DNA of 64,000 nucleotides from Clostridium sp. AN503 (GCF_040719375.1 NZ_JBFDTP010000001.1:124001-188000); one strand, 5' to 3'; positions 16,021 to 25,520 are shown, numbered from the stretch's first letter. Program-made: numbers and translations. The notes: a model not told the origin generated them from the letters alone.

Positions 16021-17934
16021 ATGACCACACGCCAGCTTTACTATCTTGTCACGATTAGCGACCTGGGCAGTCTCTCCGGGGCCGCACAGGTACTGGGGAT
16101 CTCCCAGCCCGCCCTGAGCAAATTCCTGGCGGAATACGAATCTTCCCTGGGATTTTTGATCTTCCTGCGCTACCACAGGCAGCTGACCCCCACCTCCGTG
16201 GGCCGGTATGTGATCGAATGCGCCCAGAAGATCCTGGATGAACAGACGCGCATGCTTCAGACCCTCCGGGCCATAACCGACAAAAACCACGCCCGCATCC
16301 GGCTCGGCACCGCGCCCAACCGCGGCGCTATTATTTACAGCCGGATCTACAACCAGTTCTCACACCGCTATCCCGATATTTACTTATCCCTCACGGAACT
16401 GTATGCCAGCGAACAGCCGGGGGCCATCCTGCATGGACAGATCGATCTTGCCATCGGTTCCGGGAAGGATTCGGACCGGGTAACGGACCTGCCTATCGCA
16501 TACGAGGAGCTTTTGGTCTCCCTGCCGGTCTCCCACCCGTTGGCGACGGCAGAGCGCATCCGGCTCTCCGACCTAAAGGACACCCCCTTTGTTCTTCAGG
16601 GGCCGCGCCACAGCATCCGGATTCTGGCTGAGGAGCTCTTTGAGGAGGCCGGTTTCAGCCCGGTGGTGACTTTTGAGTCCAACGACGTGATCCTGGTGGA
16701 TTCCATGCTGCATCAGGCAGTCGGAGCGGGGCTGGTCTCCCAGGCCCACGTATTCCCCTGCGAGGAACTGGTGTACCGCTCCTTAGAACCGCCGATCTAC
16801 CAGACCCTCCACATCCGGTATCCATTCGGACACACCCTGACCGAACCGGAGCGCTATCTTGCGGGTCTTCTGATCCGGGAGCGGCTGTCCGATTCCCGTT
16901 ATCAGGCCATCCCCTCTCCGGAGGTAGAGGAACTGCTCCAGATCGTTGACCATGAACAGACGCCGGATTCCGACTCCCGTTCTTCCACGGAAGCGGTCGC
17001 CCGCGCCCACGCCGCCCACCACACAGCTCCGGAGATCAATTTAAACACACAGCTTTTAAAGTACATCATTGCCATCGTGGATGAGAAAAGCCTTACAAAA
17101 GCCGCAGAAAAATATTTCCTGCCCCAGCCCGCCCTCTCCCGCCATCTCCGCAACGTGGAAAGCATGCTCTGCACCCAGCTTTTCACCCGTGTGCACAATC
17201 ATTTACAGCCAACCAACGCAGGCAAAGTTTTTGTCAACTTCGCCCGCAATATCTTACAGATGGAGATGGAAATGTCCGGACATATCGATGCGTACCAAAC
17301 CGGACACGGCGGCGGGATATACTTACAGTGCGATCCCGGTCTGACCGATATCCTGAAAACAAGCGTGGCAAAAGATTTTAGGCGCCTGCATCCGGATGTG
17401 AACCTGTCGGTTGTGGAAAGCAGCCGTGACGCCGCCCAGGAGGCGCTTCTAAACGCCTCAGCCGATTTCGGACTGTATTTTTCCTGTGAGGAGGATCACC
17501 CTGTCCTGGACAGCCGGATTCTGGACGAGGACGAGCTGGTCTTTTGCCCCGGTTCCGATTGCCCGCCTGAAACGTTAAAAACAGCGCCGAGTCGGGTAAT
17601 GCTTGCGCCAAACGGCAGCGCCCTGCGCACGGAGCAGGATCGGCTGATGGAAGAAATGTCAGAACAGCCCGCGGCCATGGTGTGCGAAGCGCAGCCGGAT
17701 ATCCTCCGGCTTTTATCCCAAAACGGAGCCGCCGACACCATCCTGCCCGCACGCTTTCTGGCCCCGGAAGCCTTATCCCGTAGCCGTCCGTTTGAACCGG
17801 CGCAGAACTATTATCTGCTGCTCGTCCATCATCCGGGGCGCAACCTGCCTCCGTCCGCCAGGGACCTTTCCCGACTGTTGAATGATACGTTCGAAAACTA
17901 TTTTTCAAACGAAGGCGCTTTGGCCTCTCCCTGA
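16021..17934 (+). CDS. Double LysR regulator: two complete LysR units in one chain
   Basis: A 637-residue protein made of two LysR proteins in tandem. Unit 1 (about 1-300) begins MTTRQLYYLVTISDLGSLSG with the recognition helix ISQPALSKFLAEYESSLG, then a full effector domain with SLPVSHPLA. A linker rich in Ser, Ala and His (about 310-340) leads to unit 2 (about 341-637), with a second helix-turn-helix (SLTKAAEKYFLPQPALSRHL) and a second, more diverged effector domain. No stop or frame change lies between them. AAAGGAGACC precedes the ATG. It is divergent from the tctC-pectinase operon and is the likely regulator of that operon. LysR proteins act as tetramers, so a fused pair could work as a dimer of chains. 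Confidence 0.9.
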   Translation: MTTRQLYYLVTISDLGSLSGAAQVLGISQPALSKFLAEYESSLGFLIFLRYHRQLTPTSVGRYVIECAQKILDEQTRMLQTLRAITDKNHARIRLGTAPNRGAIIYSRIYNQFSHRYPDIYLSLTELYASEQPGAILHGQIDLAIGSGKDSDRVTDLPIAYEELLVSLPVSHPLATAERIRLSDLKDTPFVLQGPRHSIRILAEELFEEAGFSPVVTFESNDVILVDSMLHQAVGAGLVSQAHVFPCEELVYRSLEPPIYQTLHIRYPFGHTLTEPERYLAGLLIRERLSDSRYQAIPSPEVEELLQIVDHEQTPDSDSRSSTEAVARAHAAHHTAPEINLNTQLLKYIIAIVDEKSLTKAAEKYFLPQPALSRHLRNVESMLCTQLFTRVHNHLQPTNAGKVFVNFARNILQMEMEMSGHIDAYQTGHGGGIYLQCDPGLTDILKTSVAKDFRRLHPDVNLSVVESSRDAAQEALLNASADFGLYFSCEEDHPVLDSRILDEDELVFCPGSDCPPETLKTAPSRVMLAPNGSALRTEQDRLMEEMSEQPAAMVCEAQPDILRLLSQNGAADTILPARFLAPEALSRSRPFEPAQNYYLLLVHHPGRNLPPSARDLSRLLNDTFENYFSNEGALASP

Positions 17935-17937
17935 ATT

Positions 17938-18030
17938 CATGGCTTTTGCTTCCATGAAAAATACAAGGGTGAAATCCCACAGTATTATGTCAAGGATACT
18001 CACGAGGCCATCATCAGGAAATCCAAGCCT
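17938..18030 (+). pseudogene. Remnant of a large serine recombinase
   Basis: The frame beginning at 17938 reads HEKYKGEIPQYYVKDTHEAI (from 17953), which matches the segment between the recombinase domain and the zinc-ribbon region of large serine recombinases. Only about 30 residues remain and there is no start or catalytic domain. It is a scar of a lost mobile element beside the fused LysR gene. The match is from memory of the family consensus. Confidence 0.5.
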
Positions 18031-18041
18031 AAGCCCGGACG

Positions 18042-18089
18042 CACAAACGCCCCACTACTGATTATAAAGCCAGCGGTGAGGCGTTTGTG
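18042..18089. terminator. Perfect inverted repeat, possible bidirectional terminator
   Basis: CACAAACGCC (18042-18051) and GGCGTTTGTG (18080-18089) form a perfect ten-base stem with a 28-base loop, between two convergent genes. No long T-run follows. The rest of 18090-18220 shows nothing I can name. Confidence 0.4.
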
Positions 18090-18220
18090 TTAAAATGCAA
18101 AGAGAGTCGGATTTCTCCGACCCCCTCAAGTATGTGTCCGATTTTGCCATGTTGATTAAGCTATGTTACGGTGTGGATTTTCACACTTGTCCACCTTCTC
18201 ACACCTTCGTCCGCCTCCGC

Positions 18221-19309
18221 TCAGCACATCTGCCGCATCGCCCCATGCAGACGTTTTAAGCTTTCTTCCGACGGCTCCACATAGGGGGAATCGATCAGAT
18301 AATCCTCCAGCACCTTTAAGTTTGCTTCAAACGGTTCTACCCCCAGCTCCTTTAGGGTCAGCGGCATATCCATATTCCTCATAAACTCCTTCAGCCTGTC
18401 TTTTTCCTGGCTGAGCTGATTATAGTACAATTGTGTAAACAGCGCCACCGCCACGATCTCCCCGTGAAGCGCGCCTGCTGCCTCTTTTGTAAAATGAGTG
18501 CGGATCCCGTCGTACAGCAGATGTCCCAGCGCCGATTGTCTGAAGCTTTTGGTGATATTGGCGATCACGCCGGTCACTGCGATACTGATAAAAGTGACAT
18601 CCTCCACCGCCTTCGTCAGTCTTCCCTTCCGGATATCCTCCACTGCCTCCGGTCCGTATGTTTCCAGCACCTCATAGGTATATTCCGCCATTTTAAATGC
18701 CGTGAACAGATCGAATTTATTTTCTTCCAGACGCATGACCGGCTTGCCGTTCTGGATCTCAATGCGTTTCGCCATCGCGTCCAGGATACCGGCCGCCGCA
18801 TAGCGGACCGGGCACCGGGCAATCACTTCCATGTCCACCAGGACCGCATCGATCTCATGCTCAAACCGCCAGCAGTCCTTCTTTGCTCCCTCCGGCGTAT
18901 ACATGACGCTCATGGTGGTAAACGCGGCGCAGGTGGAGATAGATGTGGGGATGTTGACCGTTCCCAGATGAGCGTATTCCGCCACCGCCTTGGAAAAGTC
19001 CATGATCCTTCCGCCACCGATCCCTACTACCTCATCGCAGCCTGCGGCCAGACATTTCCCGGCATATTCTGCTGCCGCCTCATAGCTGCACGGGCCTTCA
19101 TAGATCTCCACCACATAGTCCAGCCCCGCGCGCTCAAATCCGGGCAGAAGCCTGTCCTTTACCGCGTCAAACGCCCTCGGCCCCGCAACGACACAGGCTT
19201 TCGTTCCAAACCTTTTTATCTCCCCGCCGCATTCTTCAAGGATCCCTTTGTCCTGGCGGTACCGTCCGGCTCCGAATTTGATCGCGCTGTCCAAAATGAT
19301 CTTTTCCAT
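18221..19309 (-). CDS. Iron-containing alcohol/glycerol dehydrogenase family protein
   Basis: A 362-residue protein of the GldA-like iron-dependent dehydrogenase family, which oxidises or reduces polyols and related alcohols with NAD. The NAD-binding GIGGGRIMDFSKA near residue 95 and NIPTSISTCAAFT near residue 125 are clear. The metal site would use the Asp in GILDAMAKRIE and the His residues of HLLYDGIR and ALHGEIVA. The start at 19309 follows GGGGCAGGAG; the longer frame has no site. It lies 17 bases after the GntP permease gene, in an operon with gudD. Its substrate is probably a sugar-acid-derived alcohol or aldehyde (inference). Confidence 0.85.
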   Translation of the reverse strand: MEKIILDSAIKFGAGRYRQDKGILEECGGEIKRFGTKACVVAGPRAFDAVKDRLLPGFERAGLDYVVEIYEGPCSYEAAAEYAGKCLAAGCDEVVGIGGGRIMDFSKAVAEYAHLGTVNIPTSISTCAAFTTMSVMYTPEGAKKDCWRFEHEIDAVLVDMEVIARCPVRYAAAGILDAMAKRIEIQNGKPVMRLEENKFDLFTAFKMAEYTYEVLETYGPEAVEDIRKGRLTKAVEDVTFISIAVTGVIANITKSFRQSALGHLLYDGIRTHFTKEAAGALHGEIVAVALFTQLYYNQLSQEKDRLKEFMRNMDMPLTLKELGVEPFEANLKVLEDYLIDSPYVEPSEESLKRLHGAMRQMC

Positions 19310-19350
19310 CTCCTGCCCCTCCTCATCCTGCAAAATATTTTGTCAGTCCG

Positions 19351-20727
19351 TTAAATAAACATGTTTATGATCAGCAGCTCCGCAACGCCGACACCCGCCA
19401 TCACCATGGACACCGCCGTCTTACACTTCAACTGGTCCTTCATCTCCGTAAGCCCGAACATTCCGTTGAATACCCAGAAACCACTGTCGTTAAAATAGCC
19501 AAATGCGATCGCACCGATACAGCTCGCCTGCGCCAGCAGGACCGGGCTTAAGCCAAGCATCGGGATCAACGGCGCGGTCAGGGATGCCGCCGTGGTGATC
19601 GCCACGGTTGCAGAACCCAGCGCGATCCTCATGAGAGCCGCAATGATAACCGGAATCAGGATCGCAGGGATCGGCCAGCCGACCACCATGGAACCAAGCA
19701 CATCGCCGATACCGCTGACTTTCACCACATTACCCAGGGCGCCGCCCGCGCCGGTGATCAGCATGATGATACCCGTATCCTTGATGCTCTCGTTCATGAT
19801 TCCGATGACGCCCTTCTGGTCCAGCTTTGCCCCAAGCCCATATACGGCAAGGGTCGTACCGATAGCCAGCGCCACGATGGGGGAACCCACCAGGGTTACC
19901 ACATCAAATAGCAGTCCGCTCTCAATAGAAGTCAGGCTGAGCGCTGTTTTGCAGAAGATCAGGATAAGCGGGACAATGATCGGGGACAGGGAATTGCCAA
20001 GCCCCGGAAGCTCTTTGGCATTCATGATGGTATCCAACTGATCCATGGTCTTTATGTATTCTTTTTTAAACTCTTTCCGGTCAAAGGTCCCGTCTGTCAT
20101 CGGGATCTGATAGATCTTCCTGCCGATCCATTTGGAGTACAGAATCGAGGCGATAAAGATCGGGATTGACAATGCGGTACCCACCAGGATCATCTGCCCC
20201 ACATCGACGCCCATCATTCCTGCCGCCGTCAGCGGGCCGGGTGTTGGCGGAACCATGGCGTGCGTGCACTGCAGCCCGCAGGCCATGGCAAGCGCCAGGC
20301 CGATCACGGACTTGCCGGTCACCCTTGAGAGCGCTTTACAAAGCGGTGCAAAAATAACCACTGCCGAGTCCGCAAATACCGGGATCGATACGATCCATCC
20401 GGTGATGCCCAAAGCCCATTCTTCTTTTCCTTTTCCGATCAGCTTGATAAACGTATAGGCAAGCCGTTCTGCAGCTCCTGATTTTTCCAGGATGCCGCCC
20501 ATCATAACGCCCAGGCCGATGATGATGCCCGTACTTTTCAGCGTGTTTCCAAATCCGTCCTGGATGGCGTTTATCACCTCGGCCGGAGCCATCTTCCCGA
20601 CCAGTCCGGCGATCAGCGCCGCCAGCAGCAGGGCAATAAATGTATGTGTCTTGGTCTTCATGACCAGGATGATCATAACCGCGATTCCCAGGAACAGGCC
20701 CAGGAGCATCTGTACTTCATGTGACAT
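19351..20727 (-). CDS. GntP-family gluconate/sugar-acid permease
   Basis: A 458-residue membrane protein of the GntP (gluconate:H+ symporter) family with about twelve membrane segments. The family marks are the GLVGKMAPAEVINAIQDGFG opening near residue 40, the GVMMGGILEKSGAAERLA loop near residue 75, and HAMVPPTPGPLTAAGMMGVD near residue 155. It lies between gudD (28 bases upstream) and the iron-dependent dehydrogenase, so it most likely imports D-glucarate, galactarate or a related acid. GAAGGGAG precedes the ATG. Confidence 0.92.
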   Translation of the reverse strand: MSHEVQMLLGLFLGIAVMIILVMKTKTHTFIALLLAALIAGLVGKMAPAEVINAIQDGFGNTLKSTGIIIGLGVMMGGILEKSGAAERLAYTFIKLIGKGKEEWALGITGWIVSIPVFADSAVVIFAPLCKALSRVTGKSVIGLALAMACGLQCTHAMVPPTPGPLTAAGMMGVDVGQMILVGTALSIPIFIASILYSKWIGRKIYQIPMTDGTFDRKEFKKEYIKTMDQLDTIMNAKELPGLGNSLSPIIVPLILIFCKTALSLTSIESGLLFDVVTLVGSPIVALAIGTTLAVYGLGAKLDQKGVIGIMNESIKDTGIIMLITGAGGALGNVVKVSGIGDVLGSMVVGWPIPAILIPVIIAALMRIALGSATVAITTAASLTAPLIPMLGLSPVLLAQASCIGAIAFGYFNDSGFWVFNGMFGLTEMKDQLKCKTAVSMVMAGVGVAELLIINMFI

Positions 20728-20755
20728 TTCTTTTCTCCCTTCTCAGCTTGTCCAC

Positions 20756-22087
20756 TTATCGGACCAGGCAAGGCTTTTTCGGATCAAATTTCCACCCCGG
20801 GATCAGATACTGCATTCCCATGGCATCATTCCTGGCGCCCAGACAATTCTTCAAGTACACCTCGTTTGCCTTTTTCACCTGCTCGATATCCACTTCCACG
20901 CCCAGACCAGGTTTTTTCGGGACTGCCACACAGCCGTCCACGATCTGCAGCGGCTCTTTTGTCAGGCGCTCTAAGCCCTCCTGCCAGATCCAGTGCGTAT
21001 CCAGCGCATTGTACTGTCCCGGCACTGCGGCGCCGACCTGGGTAAACATAGCCAGGGAGATGTCAAAGTGATTGTTGGAATGGGAACCCCATGTATATCC
21101 AAAATCATGGCACATCTGTGCAACCCGCACGGAACCGCTCATGGTCCAGAAATGAGGATCTGCAAGGATAATATCAACCGCCTGGGATTCTAAGGAATGC
21201 CCAACCTCGCGCCAGTCTGTGGCGATCATGTTGGTCGCCGTGGGGAATCCGGTACGGCGGCGGAACTCGCTCATGATCTCCCTGCCGGAATATACTCCCT
21301 CAGCCCCGCAGGGGTCTTCACAGTAGGTCAGGATTCCTTCCATCCCTTTCACATACTCGACCGCTTCCTTTAACAGCCAGCCGCCATTGGGGTCTAAGTC
21401 GATCCGCGCATCCGGAAATTCTTTTTTGAGCGCCCGTATCACGTCCATCTCCTCGTTGCCCGCCAGCACGCCGCCTTTCAGCTTGAAATCCTGGAATCCG
21501 TATTTTTCATGGGTTGCCTTTGCGTATGCCACGATCTTCTCGGCGGTCAGAGCCTCCTCATGACGGATCCGGTACCAGTCGCAGTCCGCATCCGGCTCCG
21601 ATACGTATGGCAGATCCGTCTTATTGCGGTCGCCCACAAAGAACAGATAGCCCAGCATCCTGACCTTGTCCCTCTGCTGCCCGTCTCCAAGCAGTTCGCA
21701 GACCGGGACTCCCAGATGCTTTCCAAGAAGATCCAGGCAGGGAGCCTCGATCGCGGTGACCACATGGACGCCGGTGCGCAGGTCGAAGGTCTGGTTTCCC
21801 CGCACATCCTCCTCGCCCTTCGCATCCAGATGCGCTTTCACCTTTAAAAGCGTACTCTTGTATTCTGCCACCCGGGTACCTACGACAAGGGGGATACATT
21901 CCTCCAGCGCCTTCGTGATCTTTTCTCCTCCCGGCACCTCTCCCACGCCGGTCTCTCCATTGTCGGCGTACAGGATCACCACATTCCTGGTAAAATACGG
22001 AGCGTGGGCGCCGCTCAAATTCAACTCCATGCAGTCGCTTCCCGCAACCGGCCATACTTCCATTTTCTCAATTCTCGGTGACATCAT
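20756..22087 (-). CDS. gudD: Glucarate dehydratase
   Basis: A 443-residue enolase-superfamily enzyme that dehydrates D-glucarate to 5-keto-4-deoxyglucarate. The superfamily features are DFKLKGG with the catalytic Lys near residue 205, the metal ligands in ARIDLDPNGGW and TYCEDPCGAE, and the catalytic His in WGSHSNNHFD near residue 340. The length matches E. coli GudD (446). The start at 22087 is taken because AGAGGAGG stands before it; the longer frame to 22150 lacks a site. It heads an operon with the GntP permease and the dehydrogenase and is divergent from a LysR gene. Confidence 0.94.
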   Translation of the reverse strand: MMSPRIEKMEVWPVAGSDCMELNLSGAHAPYFTRNVVILYADNGETGVGEVPGGEKITKALEECIPLVVGTRVAEYKSTLLKVKAHLDAKGEEDVRGNQTFDLRTGVHVVTAIEAPCLDLLGKHLGVPVCELLGDGQQRDKVRMLGYLFFVGDRNKTDLPYVSEPDADCDWYRIRHEEALTAEKIVAYAKATHEKYGFQDFKLKGGVLAGNEEMDVIRALKKEFPDARIDLDPNGGWLLKEAVEYVKGMEGILTYCEDPCGAEGVYSGREIMSEFRRRTGFPTATNMIATDWREVGHSLESQAVDIILADPHFWTMSGSVRVAQMCHDFGYTWGSHSNNHFDISLAMFTQVGAAVPGQYNALDTHWIWQEGLERLTKEPLQIVDGCVAVPKKPGLGVEVDIEQVKKANEVYLKNCLGARNDAMGMQYLIPGWKFDPKKPCLVR

Positions 22088-22175
22088 CTCGTCCTCCTCT
22101 TTGTTCATCACTATTATTAGAAAAGAATTTTTGCAAAAATCTGTGGGCATTTTTTATTGCCCTTTTCTTAAATAT

Positions 22176-22243
22176 ATTGTATAAAATATATATAACTAAG
22201 TCAAATTACTTCTTTTTAGTTAATGACTAAGCAAAACTTATTT
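22176..22243 (-). promoter_or_regulatory. gudD promoter with LysR-type operator
   Basis: On the minus strand TTGACT (22199-22204) and TACAAT (22176-22181) are spaced by 17. The plus-strand motif CTAAGTCAAATTACTT (22196-22211) overlaps the -35 and matches 13 of 16 bases of the garD motif at 6321. A reverse half-site AAACTTATTT lies at 22234-22243, identical to the one upstream of garD. Confidence 0.6.
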
Positions 22244-22287
22244 ATTGTAACGGTTACGATTTATCATTTAAAGAAAAGAGGTGCGGT

Positions 22288-23220
22288 ATGGATTTAAAGC
22301 AAATAGAATATATCGTTCAGATTGCAGATGAATGCAGTATCACAAAAGCTGCGGAAAAGATGTTTATTTCTCAGTCGGGCCTGAACCAGCAGCTATTAAA
22401 ACTGGAGGCGGAGCTTGGCACGCCCCTGTTCCACCGGAGCAAAAATGATCTTCGCCTGACGGAAGCCGGAAAAGTCTACGTAGACTACGGACGTCAGATC
22501 CTTCAGTTGAAAAAGGAAGCCTACAATATCCTGCATGACATCACCGACAACAAGACCGGAAGCCTCTCCATCGGCCTTACTCCTGAGCGTGGGATCAACA
22601 TGTTGATGAGCATATATCCTGAATTTCACCGGCGGTTTCCGTATATCACCATAGAACCGCAGGAGATCGGAGTCCGCAGGCAGCAGTCCCTGATATCCAG
22701 GGGATATCTTGACCTGGGATTTGTGACCCTCTGCGAAAAAGACAAGACCGGCGACGAGTATCTCCATATTTACTACGAAGACATCTTCCTGGCGGTGCCG
22801 CGCGGCCATCCGCTGGCTCAGAATGCCAATCCGCCGGGGGAACCATTTGCAACTGCTGATCTGAGGGATTTCAAAGATGAGTATTTCGTTCTGATGTTTA
22901 AGAATTCAACCATGCGCTCCGTGATTGACCCGCTGTTTGAAGAAGCGGGCTTCACCCCCCGGCTGCTGTTTGAGACCGCCAGCAACCGCACCATGGGCAA
23001 CCTGGTAAAGAACCATATGGCATGTTCCCTGCTTTCCGGAAATTATGCGCTGGACCAGGAGGATATCGCGTATTTCTATCTGCCGCAGCGCCCCCGCTGG
23101 GAGCTGTGCGCCACATATAAGAAGGGCCATTATCTTTCAAAGGCGGCCCAGACCTTCATCGCTCTTGCCATGGACCATTACCGCAATTCTGCCGCAGAAA
23201 ACGGGCTGTACATCCAGTGA
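22288..23220 (+). CDS. LysR-family regulator, probable glucarate regulator
   Basis: A 310-residue LysR protein starting MDLKQIEYIVQIADECSITK, with recognition region SQSGLNQQLLKLEAELG and a complete effector domain including VPRGHPLAQ. GAGGTGCGGT precedes the ATG. It is divergent from gudD across a 200-base region holding the operator-like motif shared with garD. It is a close paralogue of the LysR protein at 6428, so the two may bind each other's sites. The ligand is inferred from context. Confidence 0.92.
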   Translation: MDLKQIEYIVQIADECSITKAAEKMFISQSGLNQQLLKLEAELGTPLFHRSKNDLRLTEAGKVYVDYGRQILQLKKEAYNILHDITDNKTGSLSIGLTPERGINMLMSIYPEFHRRFPYITIEPQEIGVRRQQSLISRGYLDLGFVTLCEKDKTGDEYLHIYYEDIFLAVPRGHPLAQNANPPGEPFATADLRDFKDEYFVLMFKNSTMRSVIDPLFEEAGFTPRLLFETASNRTMGNLVKNHMACSLLSGNYALDQEDIAYFYLPQRPRWELCATYKKGHYLSKAAQTFIALAMDHYRNSAAENGLYIQ

Positions 23221-23277
23221 CAGCCTGCCCCTGCGGCAGAAAATACAGATTTGATATGAATTTATTTACTGAACCGT

Positions 23278-23958
23278 TTATAAGACCAGGGAGAAGAAAA
23301 ATACCAGCACCAGCGCCGGAAGCATGTTTAACACCCGTGAATACTTGATCCCCGCGATCTTTAGGCCCACCGCCAGCGTGATCATACCACCGCAGGCTTT
23401 AAAGTTGTTAAGCATGGTATCGGTTACCATCGGCAGGATATAGGTCGCACCACTGAATAACAGCAGTCCCACCACGAACTGAGGCACCGCCACAAAGCCC
23501 ACCAGATACCCGGCAGTCGTACCAAATATGATCGCAGTGAAGAAATCCATGATGGCCTTCGCATACAGGATCGAGTGGTCCCCGGTCATAGCCGAATTCA
23601 TAGCGCCGAAGATCCCGGTGCCGCTGAAGCAGAACAGGATGATCATGCTGATCAGCACGTCCAGCTGCTTCTCATCCAGGCTGAACGGCAGCTTTGCCTC
23701 CAGTCCCTTTAGACCATGCAGCAGCCGTTCTTCCAGCATGAGAAGCTCCCCGATCACCGTCCCTATGATCATCGCCAGGATCACTGCCGAAAGGCTCTCC
23801 ATCTTCGTGATCAGCGTGATCCCCATGGTGATGGCGGATAGCCCGAACACATTGGGCAGCGCCTCCTTAAGCTTCTCCGAAAAATGACTCTTTAAAAATG
23901 CTCCGATAAATCCTCCAAGCAGCACTGCGCCGCAGTTTACGATCACTCCGTATGGCAT
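23278..23958 (-). CDS. DUF554 family membrane protein
   Basis: A 226-residue membrane protein of the DUF554 (YdfK/YqgA) family with about six or seven hydrophobic segments. The typical opening GVIVNCGAVLLGGFIGAFLK and the motif GTVIGELLMLEERL near residue 75 are present. It follows the oxidoreductase gene by 14 bases, so the two share an operon. The biochemical role of the family is unknown. Confidence 0.9.
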   Translation of the reverse strand: MPYGVIVNCGAVLLGGFIGAFLKSHFSEKLKEALPNVFGLSAITMGITLITKMESLSAVILAMIIGTVIGELLMLEERLLHGLKGLEAKLPFSLDEKQLDVLISMIILFCFSGTGIFGAMNSAMTGDHSILYAKAIMDFFTAIIFGTTAGYLVGFVAVPQFVVGLLLFSGATYILPMVTDTMLNNFKACGGMITLAVGLKIAGIKYSRVLNMLPALVLVFFFSLVL

Positions 23959-23972
23959 ACTCTACACTCCTC

Positions 23973-25226
23973 TTATCTTTTGTCCGTCTCCCCGCCTTCT
24001 TCCTCCGGCAGCTCGCCCCTCATGTATTTATCCATGGCTTCTGCCACCAGCTTGGAGTAAGCCGTGGCCTCCACAACAGTCTTTGCCCCCAGCACCACGT
24101 CACCCGCCGCAAATATTCCCGGATGGGTCGTCTCACCAAAGCTGTTGGTCATCAGAAGACCATTCTTAGACGCCTTAAGCCCTTCTGTGGTATTGACCAG
24201 CTTGCTCTTTGGCCCCTGGCTGATGGAAATAACCGTGGAATCCGCATAGACCTGCATCGGCTCCTCTGCCTCCCCGGTCTTGTTGCCCTCCTCATCAAAA
24301 TAAATCTCCCGGAATACCGGGCCGTCGTCGTTGATCTCCAGGATCTGTTTGCCAAACTCCAGCTCCGCTCCATCCAGCTTCGCATAGGCGGTCTCATGTC
24401 CGCTGGCTGTGCTGTTTAGTCCGCGGGCATACAGCGTCACCTTCCGTACGCCCTTGCGCAGAGCCGTGCGCGCCACATCCATGGCGGAATTGCCCATCCC
24501 TATGATCGCCAGGGTTTCACCCAGCTCATAGGCGTCGGGATTTGCCAGATAATCGATGGCAAAATGTACATTTCCCAAAGATTCCCCCTTCACCCCCAGG
24601 GTCTTCGGACGCCACACGCCGGTGCCGATAAAGATGCTCTGATAGCCATCCCGGAACAGATCCTTGATCTCCAGCGCGCCGCCAATGGTCGTGTTGGGAC
24701 GGATCTTGATCCCGATCTGGCGCAGCTTCTTCTTGTACCGCTCCAATATGGTCTTGGGGAGCCTGAACTCCGGAATCCCGTACTGTAAGACTCCACCGAT
24801 CTTATCCCGCGAATCGAAGATCGTCACGCTGTAGCCTTTCTTCGTCAAAAGGATCGCAATGGTGATCCCCGCCGGACCGGCGCCGATGACCGCCACCTTT
24901 TTGCCGTTTTTCGGCTCACAGGGAATCTGCATCTTGTCAAAATAAGTATCAGAGATATAATTTTCTATGCTGCTGATATGGACCGGCTCGCCCTTCCTTC
25001 CCAGGATACAGTGGCCCTCGCACTGATTCTCATGATTGCACACAAGAGAACAGATCATGGACATGGGGTTATTTTCAAATAACATCTCCCCTGCTCCGTT
25101 CAGATTCCCTTCTTTAAATGCCTTGATCACCATGGGAATCGGTGTGTGGATCGGACATCCCTTCATACACATGGGATTCTTACAATTCAAACACCGGTTT
25201 GCCTCATCAATTACATGTACTGCCAT
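23973..25226 (-). CDS. NAD(P)-dependent oxidoreductase, glutamate synthase small-subunit type
   Basis: A 417-residue flavoprotein of the GltD/dihydropyrimidine dehydrogenase N-terminal type. The first 100 residues carry two [4Fe-4S] cysteine sets (CLNCKNPMCMKGCP near residue 12, then CSLVCNHENQCEGHC near residue 53). These are followed by the FAD site VIGAGPAGITIAILL near residue 110 and the NADPH site IIGMGNSAMDVAR near residue 240. The start at 25226 follows GAGGGAGAG. No large glutamate synthase subunit is nearby, so it probably serves another electron-transfer role. It is cotranscribed with the DUF554 gene. Confidence 0.88.
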   Translation of the reverse strand: MAVHVIDEANRCLNCKNPMCMKGCPIHTPIPMVIKAFKEGNLNGAGEMLFENNPMSMICSLVCNHENQCEGHCILGRKGEPVHISSIENYISDTYFDKMQIPCEPKNGKKVAVIGAGPAGITIAILLTKKGYSVTIFDSRDKIGGVLQYGIPEFRLPKTILERYKKKLRQIGIKIRPNTTIGGALEIKDLFRDGYQSIFIGTGVWRPKTLGVKGESLGNVHFAIDYLANPDAYELGETLAIIGMGNSAMDVARTALRKGVRKVTLYARGLNSTASGHETAYAKLDGAELEFGKQILEINDDGPVFREIYFDEEGNKTGEAEEPMQVYADSTVISISQGPKSKLVNTTEGLKASKNGLLMTNSFGETTHPGIFAAGDVVLGAKTVVEATAYSKLVAEAMDKYMRGELPEEEGGETDKR

Positions 25227-25520
25227 CGCGCTCTCCCTCTTTTTCAAAATTCTGCTATACTGTGTCAAATTTTCTTTTTCACTATCTTACTACATGCGCA
25301 TTTTGTATACAAGAAAAGTTAAAAATGCAACGAGAATTTTTTGATAAAATACAATCTTGGCAGAGGGTACGTCCTTGCAGACAGGGCGGCATCCCCCGCA
25401 TCTGCAAAGACTGTCCTCTGACCGCCACTGAAAAAACCTTCACCGAGAAAAATTAAGAGTTACTACTTGATGCCTTTTATGATGAACTAAAATCTCACTC
25501 AATCTAAAAACAAAAAACAC

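Noticed and set aside
25325..25456. A 43-codon plus-strand frame with several cysteines
   Set aside because: No ribosome-binding site, no recognisable family, and it ends upstream of the antisense promoter; probably chance.
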